Origin: Nocardioides daedukensis
GTDB lineage: Bacteria > Actinomycetota > Actinomycetes > Propionibacteriales > Nocardioidaceae
Reading direction: 5' to 3'
Assembly (NCBI RefSeq): GCF_013408415.1
Contig: NZ_JACCAA010000001.1
Span: 2,542,001 to 2,606,000, forward strand
DNA length: 64,000 bases
Below, in pieces: positions 16,146 to 25,025 of the stretch (its first letter is position 1; every line of letters begins with the position of its first letter). Position numbers and translations under genes: made by a program. The notes under the pieces are model-generated. The model ran no database searches. It had not been told where the DNA came from and saw nothing but the letters and a program-made list of their open reading frames with translations.

Positions 16146-16700
16146 TCAGGGGGTGGTGGCCCAGGCCTCGCGGGTCAGGAAGGCGAACTGCGCGGTCTTG
16201 TCCGGCAGTTGCGCGACGTGCGCCTGGTCGGCGCCGATCCGGCCCAGCACCGCGATCGACTTCGCATTGCGTACGTCAGGCTCCAGGACCACCCGCTGGT
16301 GGCGCGGGTCGGTGAACATCCAGCGCGGCAGGAAGTCGAGAAGGGCCGCGGTGAGCCCCGCGGGGCGCGGGCCGGGGGCGAGCAGGAGGTGTACGCCGAC
16401 GTCGCCGGGTCGGCGGTCGTAGAACTGGCCGATCTCGTCGACGAACGGGTCGTAGGTCTGGAACAGCGCCCAGGGCGTCCCCTGCCATGAGGCCAGGTAG
16501 GCCGCGAGGTGCTCCTGCTCGTCGATGTAGGAGTAGATCTCGCCGACCTCCTCGGCCGACTTCTCACGCATCCCCCAGAACTCGGCGCGCTCCTGGGTGA
16601 CCCAGGAGTGGATCAGTGCGACATCACGCACCGGATCGACCGGGGTCAGCGTGATCTCGTCATCGACAGTGGTCATCGACGGGGTGGCGGGGATGCTCAC
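16146..16700 (-). CDS. GNAT acyltransferase, second siderophore N-acyltransferase
   Basis: 184 residues. It parallels the N-terminal domain of the fused protein at 18832-21180 throughout: LTPVDPVRDVALIHSWV, FWGM, ALFQTYDP, GDVGVHLLLAP, RVVLEPDVRNAKSIAVLGRIG and TAQFAFLTREAWA. This is the IucB/AlcB/DesC-type family that acylates the hydroxylamine of N-hydroxylysine or N-hydroxycadaverine from acyl-CoA. It is the last gene of the minus-strand siderophore operon, starting next to the acylase stop. Two acyltransferases in one cluster suggest two acyl groups in the product; that is an inference. Confidence 0.85.
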   Translation of the reverse strand: MSIPATPSMTTVDDEITLTPVDPVRDVALIHSWVTQERAEFWGMREKSAEEVGEIYSYIDEQEHLAAYLASWQGTPWALFQTYDPFVDEIGQFYDRRPGDVGVHLLLAPGPRPAGLTAALLDFLPRWMFTDPRHQRVVLEPDVRNAKSIAVLGRIGADQAHVAQLPDKTAQFAFLTREAWATTP

Positions 16701-18827
16701 TCAGGGCTCCTGGTCAGGGGTCAACTGAAGCAGGGCACCGGTGTGCCAGGCCGCGAACTGGTCGGTGCGATGCGGACTGTCGGGAGCCTCGTGGGCACCG
16801 AGCGGCACCGCCCAACGGCTCTGCGCGCGGTCGGCGAGGTCCCACACGAAGCGGGCCACCGGCCCGCGCACGCAGAGATCACTCCCGGGCACCCAGCTCA
16901 TCGCGGCGACACTGTCCATGTCGCCGGGCAGTGGCTCACCGCTCACGGCGAGGGGCTCGTCGGGCAGGCCGAACTGGGCCGCGCCGGTCAACGGCGTGAA
17001 CCGGTGCCGCTCACCCCACGAGGTGTGCCCGCCCGCGGTCTCGACCGCAGCGGCAACGGCCTCGAGCGACTCGCGCAGCAACGCGCCCACGTCGATGCCG
17101 ATCGACGTAGCGTGCTCGAGCAGCTTGGGCAGCGACTGACCGACCCGCGTGGCCAGGGCCAACCAGGGGCGGTACAGGGCGCCGTACGCCGTCCCGTCCG
17201 CAAGGTCGTCCGCGAGTGTGGCCAGGACCGGGTGGGCGCAGAGCCGGTCGGTGAACTCGGAGCGCAGCGCCGTGAACGCGGCCGCACCGAGCCCGTCGAC
17301 ACTCATCTCGCGGTCCCAGCCGGCCAGCACCTGCTGGAGCTCGGTCGCCCCCTCGCCCAGCCCGGTGGTCTCCGCGACCGCGGCGAGCAGCGACTCACCG
17401 CCCAGCTGACGAGCATCGAGCAGCGGGGTGATCGCGTCGGTGGCCGTGAGCGGGCCTGCCGCGTCCAGCAGCTCGCGGATCCGGTCCGCGCGCCACGACG
17501 CGGCGAAGTGGCTGGCCACCACCGAGAACTCCTCGGTGGCCCGGTCGTTCGCGCTCACGACGCGGCCGGTCTCGCCGGGACGGACCACCGGCAGCGTTGC
17601 CCAGCCGGTCCACTGGTGCTCGCTCGAGGAGGCGGGTACGACGCCGAACAGGTTGTCGATGTGGCGCTCGGGCACCCGACCGGCGACGCGGTGCACGACC
17701 GTTCCCTCGGTGTCGGCGATGACCCAGTTGTTGACCGGCTCCACCCAGTGACCGATCGCGGCCTCCACGTCGGCCACCTTCTTCGCCCGCAACAGCGGCA
17801 GCAGGGCCGCGAAGCCCAGGTCTCCCAGGTCGTGGGATGCGGTACGCAGGCTCAGGGCCCTTGCTCCACAGGGAAGTGGCTCCGAGTCCACGCCACCGAA
17901 GACGACCGGTCCGCGGGCGGTGACGATCACCTCGACCTCGCTCGGCCGGTCGGAGTCGTCGTTCTCGTCCTCGGGCCAGTGGTCGTCGGGCCAGTCCTCG
18001 TCGTCGTCATCGCCGAACCCCAGCTCGCCGCGGACCCGGATCTCCTCCACGAACGACTCGGCGGCCTCCCACCCATCCGGGCCGAGCGCCTCGACGCCGC
18101 CGGTGGGGGTACGCCGCAGCTCCTCGGCGTACAGGTCCTGGTAGTCACCCATCGCGTTGGTCAGTCCCCACGCCACCGAGCCGGTGTGCGCAAAGTGCTG
18201 CACGCCGGGCACGCCGGGGAAGCAGAAGCCCACGACGTCGAACTCGGGGCAGGACAGGTGCGTCTGCAGATAGACGTTGGGCGCCTCGAAGATCCGGTGC
18301 GGATCGCCGGCGATGATCGGGGCACCGGATGCGGTCCGCGCCCCGGTCACCGCATAGGCGTTGCTGCCCGAGACCGTCGGCGGCGCGACCGAGATCGCGC
18401 GCAGCCCGTCGGTGCCGAGCCGGTCGGCGATCGCTTGGCGCCACAGCTTCGACGGGAACGACCCGAAGTGGATCTGCTGCACCAGGAAGACCCCGCACGG
18501 GGACCACGGCATCCAGCGCCGCTCGCGCAGGGTGGCGTTGATGCCGTCGGTGAAGGCGACCAGGAACTCCTGGGTCTCGGCGTCGAGCACGTCGTAGGCC
18601 CGCTGCGCGATCGCGTCGATCCGCGCCTGGCGCGCGAACCGGTCCCACTCCAGGCCAGCCGGTCCCACCCGCTCGGCGGTGCGGCCCTCGCTGCGCAGCC
18701 GTTCGAGCTCGAGCTGGGCAGGGCGGGACGTGGCCTGCTCCGCCCCCTGGGCGAACGCCAGCGCGCCCAGTGAGTCGGCGCTGATGTGCGGGATGCCGTG
18801 CTGGTCGTGGAAGACATGTGAGCTCAC
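16701..18827 (-). CDS. Penicillin-acylase-family Ntn hydrolase in the siderophore operon
   Basis: 708 residues from GTG 18827, four bases after the preceding stop; a longer frame would overlap that gene and lacks the family start. VFHDQHGIPHISADSLGALAFAQGAEQATSRPAQLELERL is the alpha-subunit start of penicillin acylases, and SGSNAYAVTGARTASGAPIIAGDPH contains the Ser that becomes the N-terminal nucleophile after self-cleavage. There is no signal peptide, whereas most family members are exported, so it is probably cytoplasmic. Relatives occur next to desferrioxamine genes in streptomycetes, and PvdQ, a related acylase, trims an acyl chain during pyoverdine maturation. Editing or release of acyl groups on the siderophore or supply of an aryl acid are possible roles; unproven. 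Confidence 0.85.
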   Translation of the reverse strand: MSSHVFHDQHGIPHISADSLGALAFAQGAEQATSRPAQLELERLRSEGRTAERVGPAGLEWDRFARQARIDAIAQRAYDVLDAETQEFLVAFTDGINATLRERRWMPWSPCGVFLVQQIHFGSFPSKLWRQAIADRLGTDGLRAISVAPPTVSGSNAYAVTGARTASGAPIIAGDPHRIFEAPNVYLQTHLSCPEFDVVGFCFPGVPGVQHFAHTGSVAWGLTNAMGDYQDLYAEELRRTPTGGVEALGPDGWEAAESFVEEIRVRGELGFGDDDDEDWPDDHWPEDENDDSDRPSEVEVIVTARGPVVFGGVDSEPLPCGARALSLRTASHDLGDLGFAALLPLLRAKKVADVEAAIGHWVEPVNNWVIADTEGTVVHRVAGRVPERHIDNLFGVVPASSSEHQWTGWATLPVVRPGETGRVVSANDRATEEFSVVASHFAASWRADRIRELLDAAGPLTATDAITPLLDARQLGGESLLAAVAETTGLGEGATELQQVLAGWDREMSVDGLGAAAFTALRSEFTDRLCAHPVLATLADDLADGTAYGALYRPWLALATRVGQSLPKLLEHATSIGIDVGALLRESLEAVAAAVETAGGHTSWGERHRFTPLTGAAQFGLPDEPLAVSGEPLPGDMDSVAAMSWVPGSDLCVRGPVARFVWDLADRAQSRWAVPLGAHEAPDSPHRTDQFAAWHTGALLQLTPDQEP

Positions 18828-18831
18828 CGGA

Positions 18832-21180
18832 TCAGCCAACCACGTCCGCGGGCGACCAGCTCGGGGCCGCCGGGTTCTCCAGTGTCCCGGCAAAGATCAG
18901 CGAGGACGACTGGTCGGCGAGATCGACCATCTGCAGGGTGTTGCGCAGTTGCAGGCGGTTCAGGCAGCTGTGCCGGAACTCGGGGCGCAGCAGGTCCTGG
19001 CGCGCGGCCGCCTCGGCCAATTCCGGGTGATCGGCCAGGTGGTCCTCGATGCACTCGCGCACCAGTCCCCAGAACGACGCCTGGGGGAGCGTGCCGTCCC
19101 CGTCCAGGATGGCGGACAGGTGCCGGAGGAAGCCGTCGAAGACGTCGGTGTGGATGGACAACGACTGCTCCTCGAGCGGCACCTCGGCCCGGATCCGCTC
19201 CACCGCCGCCGGCAGCGGGCCGTTGCCGAGGACGGCGACCTCCTCGCCGATGTCCTTCATCAGCAGCCGCACCGGCACGTCGTCGCGGAGCACCATCACC
19301 AGGTTCTCCCCGTGTGGCATGAAGACCAGGTCGTGTGCCAACAAGCAGTGCACCAGGGGTCTCAGATAGGCACGCAGATAGCTGCGCACCCACTCGGTCG
19401 GCGTCAACGGTGAAGCGGTCACCAGTGCCGCGACCAGCGAGTTGCCCTTGGCGTCGCGGTGCAGCAGCGAGGCCATCGTGGCCAACCGCTCACCCGCGGC
19501 GAGCCGTCCGCCGGAGAACGGGCTCTCGCGCCACAACGCCGCCAGCATCTTCTGATAGGGCGAGGTGAACCCCAGCGCATGGAAGGCGTCGCCGGTGTAG
19601 CCGATCGCGGCCCACTCGCGCAGCACGCCAAAACCACGGGCTTGCAGCTCCTCATCACCCTGGACCAGCTCGTGCACCCAGTCGTTGATCTCCGGGGTGC
19701 CGGCCATGTAGCGGGGCGACAGGCCACGCAGGAACCCCATGTTCTGGATCGCCAACGCGGTCTTCACATAGCTGCGTTCCGGCTGCGTCCGGTTGAAGAA
19801 GGTCCGGATCGACTGCTGCGCGCGATAGTCGTCCTGGCTCTCGCCGAGGAACACGATGTCGCGCCGCGCCACGTCGGGAGCGAACGTGATCGTCACCCGG
19901 TTGGTCCACTGCCACGGGTGCAGCGGCAGGTAGAGATAGTCCGCCGGTGACAGGCCCAGCTCGGTCAGGACCCCTTCGAACTGCTCCAGCCTGGCCTGCC
20001 CGAGCTCGGCGCGATAGAGGTTCGCCTCGTCCAGCCCGGCACTCAGCGAGAGCCGGGCCGCGGACCGGCGTACGGCAACCCAGACCAGGCGGACGTCACT
20101 GCCGGTCTCCGGCGCATAGGCCGCGAAGTCGTCGCTGCCATAGCCGATCCGGCCGTTGTTGGCGACGAAGGACGGGTGGCCCTCGGTCATCGCGGCCTCG
20201 ATCGCCTGGTAGTCCGCGCCGAGGAGTTCCTGCGCGCTGAGCACGGAGTTGCTCAGCTTCCACGCGGCGCTGGCCAGGGTGCTGGCGAGCTCCTCGAGAT
20301 AGGTGGGCAGCAGGGCGTCCGGGATGCCGAGCAGCACGGCGAACTCGACGATGAACTCCTGTACGTCGAGCGGGCGCGGCGCCCCGTCGACCGTGCGCAC
20401 CACCGAGGCCGGGTCGAGGACCCAGTGCTCGAGGGCGAACCGCTGAGCGGTGAAGTCGTACGTCGACTGACCGCCCGGGCTGGTGAGCCGCCACCCCTGC
20501 TGTGTCGCGCGCGGTGCGAGCAGTCGCTCGTGGCTGAACTCCGCGATCGCCTTGGCGACCAGGGCGGCCTGGGCACGCTCGAGGTTCTCCGGGTTCAGGT
20601 GATCGGCGGCCGCGGGGACCGGGCGGGGCGTCCGGTCGCCATCCCGCTCCCGCGACGCGGCGAACGCCTCGCGGGTGCAGAAGGAGAGCGCGGCAGTCTT
20701 GGAGTGCAAGGGAATCTCGCGCGCCACCACGAAGCCAGCGGCTGCATTGAGCGCGGCGATCTTCTGGTTGCGCACGTCCGGCTCGACCACCACGCGAGTC
20801 ACCGACGGGTCCTCGAAGCAGAACTCCATCACCGAGGTGAACACCCGGGTGGTGAATCCCGAGACCGGGGCCGAGGTGGGTGCGACCAGGACGTGCATGC
20901 CGATGTCGCCGGCGCGGAGATCGGGCAGGCCGGCCAGCTCCGAGTGCTGCGGGTCGTAGGTCTCGGCCAAGAATGCGGGCTCACCGTCGACGCGGCCCAA
21001 CCACGCGTGGTGGTGCGGGTTGGCGGCGATGGCCCCATATTCGACGGCGACCTCGGCGGGCGTGGTCTCGCCCATCATCCAGTAGACCGAGCGCGGGTGG
21101 GTGACCCATTCGTGGAGCAGGGCGGCGTCGCGCTCGACGTCCACCGGCTCGAAGGTCACTCGCGGTTCGTGGGCGCTCAT
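18832..21180 (-). CDS. Fused N-acyltransferase plus IucA/IucC (NIS) siderophore synthetase, DesC-DesD-like
   Basis: 782 residues. Residues 1 to about 185 are a GNAT acyltransferase (FEPVDVERDAALLHEWV, GDIGMHVLVAP, RVVVEPDVRNQKIAALNAAAGF). Residues about 200-775 are an NRPS-independent synthetase: HPSFVANNGRIGYGSDDFAAYAPETG, LPLHPWQW, the DDYRAQQSIRTFFNRTQ and VKTALAIQNMGFLRGLSP segments, HGENLVMVLRDDVPVRLLMKDIGEEV. In the desferrioxamine pathway DesC succinylates or acetylates N-hydroxycadaverine and DesD condenses the units with ATP; here both are on one chain. ATGA overlap with desB-like gene upstream gives coupling. Confidence 0.9.
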   Translation of the reverse strand: MSAHEPRVTFEPVDVERDAALLHEWVTHPRSVYWMMGETTPAEVAVEYGAIAANPHHHAWLGRVDGEPAFLAETYDPQHSELAGLPDLRAGDIGMHVLVAPTSAPVSGFTTRVFTSVMEFCFEDPSVTRVVVEPDVRNQKIAALNAAAGFVVAREIPLHSKTAALSFCTREAFAASRERDGDRTPRPVPAAADHLNPENLERAQAALVAKAIAEFSHERLLAPRATQQGWRLTSPGGQSTYDFTAQRFALEHWVLDPASVVRTVDGAPRPLDVQEFIVEFAVLLGIPDALLPTYLEELASTLASAAWKLSNSVLSAQELLGADYQAIEAAMTEGHPSFVANNGRIGYGSDDFAAYAPETGSDVRLVWVAVRRSAARLSLSAGLDEANLYRAELGQARLEQFEGVLTELGLSPADYLYLPLHPWQWTNRVTITFAPDVARRDIVFLGESQDDYRAQQSIRTFFNRTQPERSYVKTALAIQNMGFLRGLSPRYMAGTPEINDWVHELVQGDEELQARGFGVLREWAAIGYTGDAFHALGFTSPYQKMLAALWRESPFSGGRLAAGERLATMASLLHRDAKGNSLVAALVTASPLTPTEWVRSYLRAYLRPLVHCLLAHDLVFMPHGENLVMVLRDDVPVRLLMKDIGEEVAVLGNGPLPAAVERIRAEVPLEEQSLSIHTDVFDGFLRHLSAILDGDGTLPQASFWGLVRECIEDHLADHPELAEAAARQDLLRPEFRHSCLNRLQLRNTLQMVDLADQSSSLIFAGTLENPAAPSWSPADVVG

Positions 21181-22553
21181 CGGTCTGCTCCCTGTGTCCT
21201 GCGCAGGTGATCGGGTACGCCGAACTCCTGGAACGCGATCCGCTTCTCGACCGGGTAGACCTCGCGTCCGGTCATCGCGGCGATGATCACCGAGTTGCGA
21301 TGGGCGCCCATGCCGAGGTCGGGCGCCACGAAGCCGTGGGTGTGCTCCTCGGCGTTCTGCACGAAGATCTCGTTGCCCGAGGTGAGCTCGGAGTCGATCG
21401 CATAGGTCGGCGAGGCGACGAAGCGGCCGTGGTCGTCCCAGGTGATCCGCTCGCGGATCGGGGCGAGGAACTCCGGCACCTCGCGGCCATAGCCGGTCGC
21501 GAAGACAACGCCGCCAGTCTCCAGGCTGAAGTCCTCGTCCTGCTCGACGTGGTGCAGGTCGAGGCGGATCCCGGCCTCGGTCCGCTCCGCGCCGGTGACC
21601 GCGGTGTTGGTGACCAGCGTGGTCGCGGTGCCGCCCTCGACCTCTCGACGATAGAGCTCGTCGTGGATCCGGTCGATCAGCTCGGAGCTGATCCCCTTGT
21701 AGAGCGCGCGTTGCTCGCGCAGCAGCGACTCACGGGTCTCGGCGGGTAGCGACTGGAAGTAGGCGGTGTACTCCGGCGAGGTCATCTCGAGGGTGAGCTT
21801 GGTGTATTCCATCGGGAAGAACCGGGGTGAGCGGGTGACCCAGTTGAGCGCATAGCTGTGGTCGTCGATCTCTGCGAGCAGGTCGAGATAGATCTCGGCC
21901 GCGCTCTGTCCGCTGCCGACGATGGTGATCGACTCGAGCCGTTGCAGGGCGGCCTTGCGGGCCAGGTAGTCCGCCGAGTGACAGGCGTTCTCGCCGAGGA
22001 CGCCCCGCGCCACCTCGGGCACCCACGGCTGGGTCCCGGTGCCCAGCACCAGGCGACGCCCGCGGTGGACCTGACCGGAACCGGTCGTGACGACGTACGA
22101 CGTGGAGTCGTGCTCGATCCGCGCCACGGGGGAGTCGAAGTGGACCGAGTCGAGCTGCTCGGCGACCCAGCGGCAGTAGTCGCTGTACTCCTTGCGCAGC
22201 GGATAGAACGACTCGCGGATGTAGAACGGATAGAGCCGCCCGGTCTGCTTGAGGTGATTGAGGAACGACCAGCGCGAGGTCGGGTCGGCCATCGAGACCA
22301 GGTCAGCCAGGAACGGGACCTGGAGGGTGGCGTCGGCCAGCAGCATCCCGGGATGCCACTCGAAGCTGGAACGGGCTTCGAGGAAGATGCCGTCGAGGTC
22401 CTCGACCGGGTCGGTGAGCGCGGCCAGGCCGAGGTTGAAGGGGCCGAGACCGACTGCGACGAAGTCGCGCACGGGCTCAGTGACGAAGTCGCGCACGGGC
22501 TCAGCGACGAAGTCGTGGATCGGTTCTGCGATGTCGCCCTGAGTGGTCGTCAT
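21177..22553 (-). CDS. Lysine/cadaverine N6-hydroxylase (flavin monooxygenase), DesB-like
   Basis: 458 residues from ATG 22553, which overlaps the decarboxylase stop (ATGA); the longer frame upstream is a shadow. DFVAVGLGPFNLGLAAL is the FAD site, FEWHPGMLLADATLQVPFLADLVSM is typical of the IucD/SidA/DesB family, VVGSGQSAAEIYLDLL the NADPH site, and FATGY the C-terminal signature. It hydroxylates the terminal amine of cadaverine (or lysine). The first 33 residues contain a three-fold octapeptide repeat that precedes the FAD motif and is not part of the normal domain. The gene is coupled on both sides. Confidence 0.92.
   Translation of the reverse strand: MTTTQGDIAEPIHDFVAEPVRDFVTEPVRDFVAVGLGPFNLGLAALTDPVEDLDGIFLEARSSFEWHPGMLLADATLQVPFLADLVSMADPTSRWSFLNHLKQTGRLYPFYIRESFYPLRKEYSDYCRWVAEQLDSVHFDSPVARIEHDSTSYVVTTGSGQVHRGRRLVLGTGTQPWVPEVARGVLGENACHSADYLARKAALQRLESITIVGSGQSAAEIYLDLLAEIDDHSYALNWVTRSPRFFPMEYTKLTLEMTSPEYTAYFQSLPAETRESLLREQRALYKGISSELIDRIHDELYRREVEGGTATTLVTNTAVTGAERTEAGIRLDLHHVEQDEDFSLETGGVVFATGYGREVPEFLAPIRERITWDDHGRFVASPTYAIDSELTSGNEIFVQNAEEHTHGFVAPDLGMGAHRNSVIIAAMTGREVYPVEKRIAFQEFGVPDHLRRTQGADR
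22455..22526 (-). repeat. In-frame 24-bp tandem repeat at the hydroxylase N-terminus
   Basis: Three 24-bp copies encode EPIHDFVA, EPVRDFVT and EPVRDFVA (residues 10-33); the last copy runs into the FAD-binding beta strand (DFVAVGLG). Copies two and three are nearly identical in DNA, consistent with recent slippage duplication. Confidence 0.85.
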
Positions 22554-24010
22554 GCTGCGCCCTCCACGCTCAGCAGGCCGGCGCCGGTGGAGCGCACCTC
22601 GTCGACGATGGCGAGGATCTGCTCGGTGGTGGCCATCGGGTTGAGCAGGGTGAGCTTGAGCCAGACCTGCCCGTCGATCCGGGTGGCGGCCACCATCGAG
22701 CGCCCTGCGGAATAGAGCGCCGAGCGGATCCTGGTGTTCAGCCGCGAGACCTCCTCGGGGCAGGCGCCGGCGGGCCGGTAGCGGAAGACCAGGGTGCTCA
22801 GGCCGGGCTCTGCGGCGACCTCGATGTCGCGGCACTGCACCACCAGGTCGTGCACCTCGCGGGCCAGGTCGATCACGGTGTCGAAGTAGTCGCCGATCTG
22901 GTCCGGGCCCATGATCCGCAGGCTCAGCCACAGCTTCAGCGCGTCGAAGCGGCGGGTGGTCTGCATCGACTTGTCCACCTGGTTGGGGTGCTCGGCGTCC
23001 TTGGGGTTGAGGTAGTCCGCATGCCAGGTGACGTGGCGCATCGTGCTGGTGTCGCGCACGATCACCGCGCTGGCGGAGACCGGCTGGAACCAGGTCTTGT
23101 GATAGTCCACGGTCACCGAGTCGGCCAGCTCGATGCCGTCCAGCAGGTGCCGGCGCCGGGTCGAGGCGAGCAGGCCGCCGCCATAGGCGGCATCGACGTG
23201 GAACCACGCACCGTGGTCCCGGCACAGCGCACCGATCGGGCCGAGCTGGTCGATGGCGCCGAAGTCCGTGGTGCCCGCGGTGGAGACGACGGCCATCGGG
23301 ACCAGGCCGTCGGCCAGGCACCGCTCCAGGGCGGACTCGAGTGCGAGCGGGTCCATCCGTCGCTGCTCGTCGACCGGGACGCAGACGACCGCTGCGTCGC
23401 CCAGGCCCAGGATCCGGGCGGCCTTCTGGATGGAGAAGTGGCCGTCGACCGAGACGAAGATCCGCAGCCGTTTGGGGGCCACGTGGGCGAACTGGTCCCG
23501 CGCGAGGTGCATTGCCTGCAGGTTGGACTGGGTGCCACCGCTGGTGAAGATGCCGTCCGCACCCAACGGTTGACCCGGTGCCCCGGTGGGCGCGAACCCG
23601 ATCCGCTCGGCCGTCCAGTCGATCAGGTGACGTTCGATGAAGGTGCCGCCGACGCTCTGGTCGAAGGTGTCGAGCGAGGAGTTCACCGAGGAGATGAAGA
23701 GCTCGGCGAGCAGGGCCGGGATCACGACCGGACAGTTCAGGTGTGCCGCATAGCCGGGCTCGTGGAACCAGATCGCGTCGTCGAGGTAGAGCCGGGAGAG
23801 CTCCTCGAGCGCGGGGCCCACCTCGCCCAGTGGGGAGTCGAGGTCCACGTCGGCGACGAGCTTGGCGGCCAGCTCCGGTGGTGTTCCGGTGGAGGGCCCG
23901 CGGACCTTGCCCAGGTGCTGGGTGAGGTGGTCGATGCCGGTGGTCAGCGTGTGGGCCCAGGCGTCGGCGTGGGCAGGGTGGAACAAGTGGTGCGCGGGAG
24001 TGAGGGACAC
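22550..24010 (-). CDS. PLP-dependent lysine decarboxylase, DesA-like (first siderophore gene)
   Basis: 486 residues, group II decarboxylase fold. SVDGHFSIQKAARILG, the PLP-contacting WFHVDAAYGGGLL, and DSVTVDYHKTWFQPVSASA with the Schiff-base Lys (about residue 305) are present, as is DGIFTSGGTQSNLQAM. In the desferrioxamine pathway this enzyme makes cadaverine from lysine; a diaminobutyrate-type substrate is possible from homology alone. GTG start at 24010 is preceded by AAGGAG. It leads an operon of five tightly packed genes (to 16146), and an iron box lies 18 bp before the start. Confidence 0.9.
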   Translation of the reverse strand: MSLTPAHHLFHPAHADAWAHTLTTGIDHLTQHLGKVRGPSTGTPPELAAKLVADVDLDSPLGEVGPALEELSRLYLDDAIWFHEPGYAAHLNCPVVIPALLAELFISSVNSSLDTFDQSVGGTFIERHLIDWTAERIGFAPTGAPGQPLGADGIFTSGGTQSNLQAMHLARDQFAHVAPKRLRIFVSVDGHFSIQKAARILGLGDAAVVCVPVDEQRRMDPLALESALERCLADGLVPMAVVSTAGTTDFGAIDQLGPIGALCRDHGAWFHVDAAYGGGLLASTRRRHLLDGIELADSVTVDYHKTWFQPVSASAVIVRDTSTMRHVTWHADYLNPKDAEHPNQVDKSMQTTRRFDALKLWLSLRIMGPDQIGDYFDTVIDLAREVHDLVVQCRDIEVAAEPGLSTLVFRYRPAGACPEEVSRLNTRIRSALYSAGRSMVAATRIDGQVWLKLTLLNPMATTEQILAIVDEVRSTGAGLLSVEGAA

Positions 24011-24027
24011 CGCGACTCCTTCCGAGA

Positions 24028-24046
24028 TAGGTAAGGCTTACCTTAG
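24028..24046. promoter_or_regulatory. DtxR/IdeR-type iron box
   Basis: TAGGTAAGGCTTACCTTAG is a near-perfect 19-bp palindrome matching the iron-box consensus TTAGGTTAGGCTMACCTAA in layout. It lies directly upstream of the siderophore operon, so Fe2+-loaded DtxR/IdeR/DmdR repressor would shut the operon when iron is sufficient. It could also affect the divergent hydrolase gene at 24134. Confidence 0.88.
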
Positions 24047-24133
24047 TGGAGTCGATGGCCCTGCTGTCGACCAGCGACGAGTGTGATCCGCATCTCCCTC
24101 GCCGGGTTGGGTGCGGCGCGGCATACTCGGGCC

Positions 24134-25015
24134 ATGACCGCCAGGGTGCGCACCTTCAGCAACGCCGGACTGACCTTCGACGTGATCGACGAAGGCCCGA
24201 TCGACGGGCCGATCGCCGTCCTGCTGCACGGATTCCCGCAGCGCTCCACGTCGTGGAACGAGGTGGCCAGGCACCTGCACGGACAGGGGATCCGCACCAT
24301 CGCCCCAGACCAGCGCGGCTACAGCCCCGGCGCGCGACCACGCCGCCGCGCGGCGTACCGGCTCTCGAACCTGGCCGCCGACGTGGTCGCGCTGATCGAG
24401 CTGGTCCGCGAGCCCGGCCACCCCGAGTGGGACCGGGTCCACCTGGTCGGCCACGACTGGGGATCGGTGGTGGCCTGGACGGTTGCCGCCCGCGACGATC
24501 TGGTGGCCACCCTGACCGCGGTCTCGGTCGGCCACCCCGCCGCCTTCATGAAGTCGATGGCGGGAAGCCAGGTGCTGAAGAGCTGGTACATGGGCCTCTT
24601 CCAGCTGCCCATGCTGCCCGAACGCGTGCTCTCGGACCCCGGCAGTGCGCACCACATGCTCGGCTCGGCCGGGATGACCCGCGAGATGCTGCGGACCTAT
24701 CACCGCGAGATCGTCGAGTACGGCGCGCTTCGTGGCGGACTCCAGTGGTACCGCGCCCTGCCCTATGCCCATCCCCGGGTGATGGGCAACCGGATCTCGG
24801 TGCCGACCACGATGGTCTGGAGCGACGGTGACACCGCCCTGGGCCGACGCGGGGCCGAGCTCTCCGAGCGCCACGTGGACGCGCCGTTCGAGCTCCAGGT
24901 GCTCGAAGGAGTCAGTCACTGGATCCCGGACGAGGCCCCCGAGGTGCTCGCCGAAATCGTGTGTGAGCGGATCGGCACCGCCCGGAATGGAACATCTGCG
25001 GCTCGCGGGCACTAA
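24134..25015 (+). CDS. Alpha/beta hydrolase, epoxide-hydrolase-like
   Basis: 293 residues from ATG 24134; an earlier in-frame start (24083) lacks family sequence. LLHGFPQRSTSWNEV is the oxyanion loop, GHDWGSVVAW (about residue 107) has the Asp nucleophile that separates epoxide hydrolases and haloalkane dehalogenases from esterases, and GVSHWIPDEAPE supplies the His. Two Tyr-containing cap segments (RTYHREIVEYGAL, WYRALPYAHP) could activate the epoxide. Substrate unknown. It ends 10 bp before the DEAD helicase start. Confidence 0.82.
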   Translation: MTARVRTFSNAGLTFDVIDEGPIDGPIAVLLHGFPQRSTSWNEVARHLHGQGIRTIAPDQRGYSPGARPRRRAAYRLSNLAADVVALIELVREPGHPEWDRVHLVGHDWGSVVAWTVAARDDLVATLTAVSVGHPAAFMKSMAGSQVLKSWYMGLFQLPMLPERVLSDPGSAHHMLGSAGMTREMLRTYHREIVEYGALRGGLQWYRALPYAHPRVMGNRISVPTTMVWSDGDTALGRRGAELSERHVDAPFELQVLEGVSHWIPDEAPEVLAEIVCERIGTARNGTSAARGH

Positions 25016-25025
25016 CGTGGTAGGC

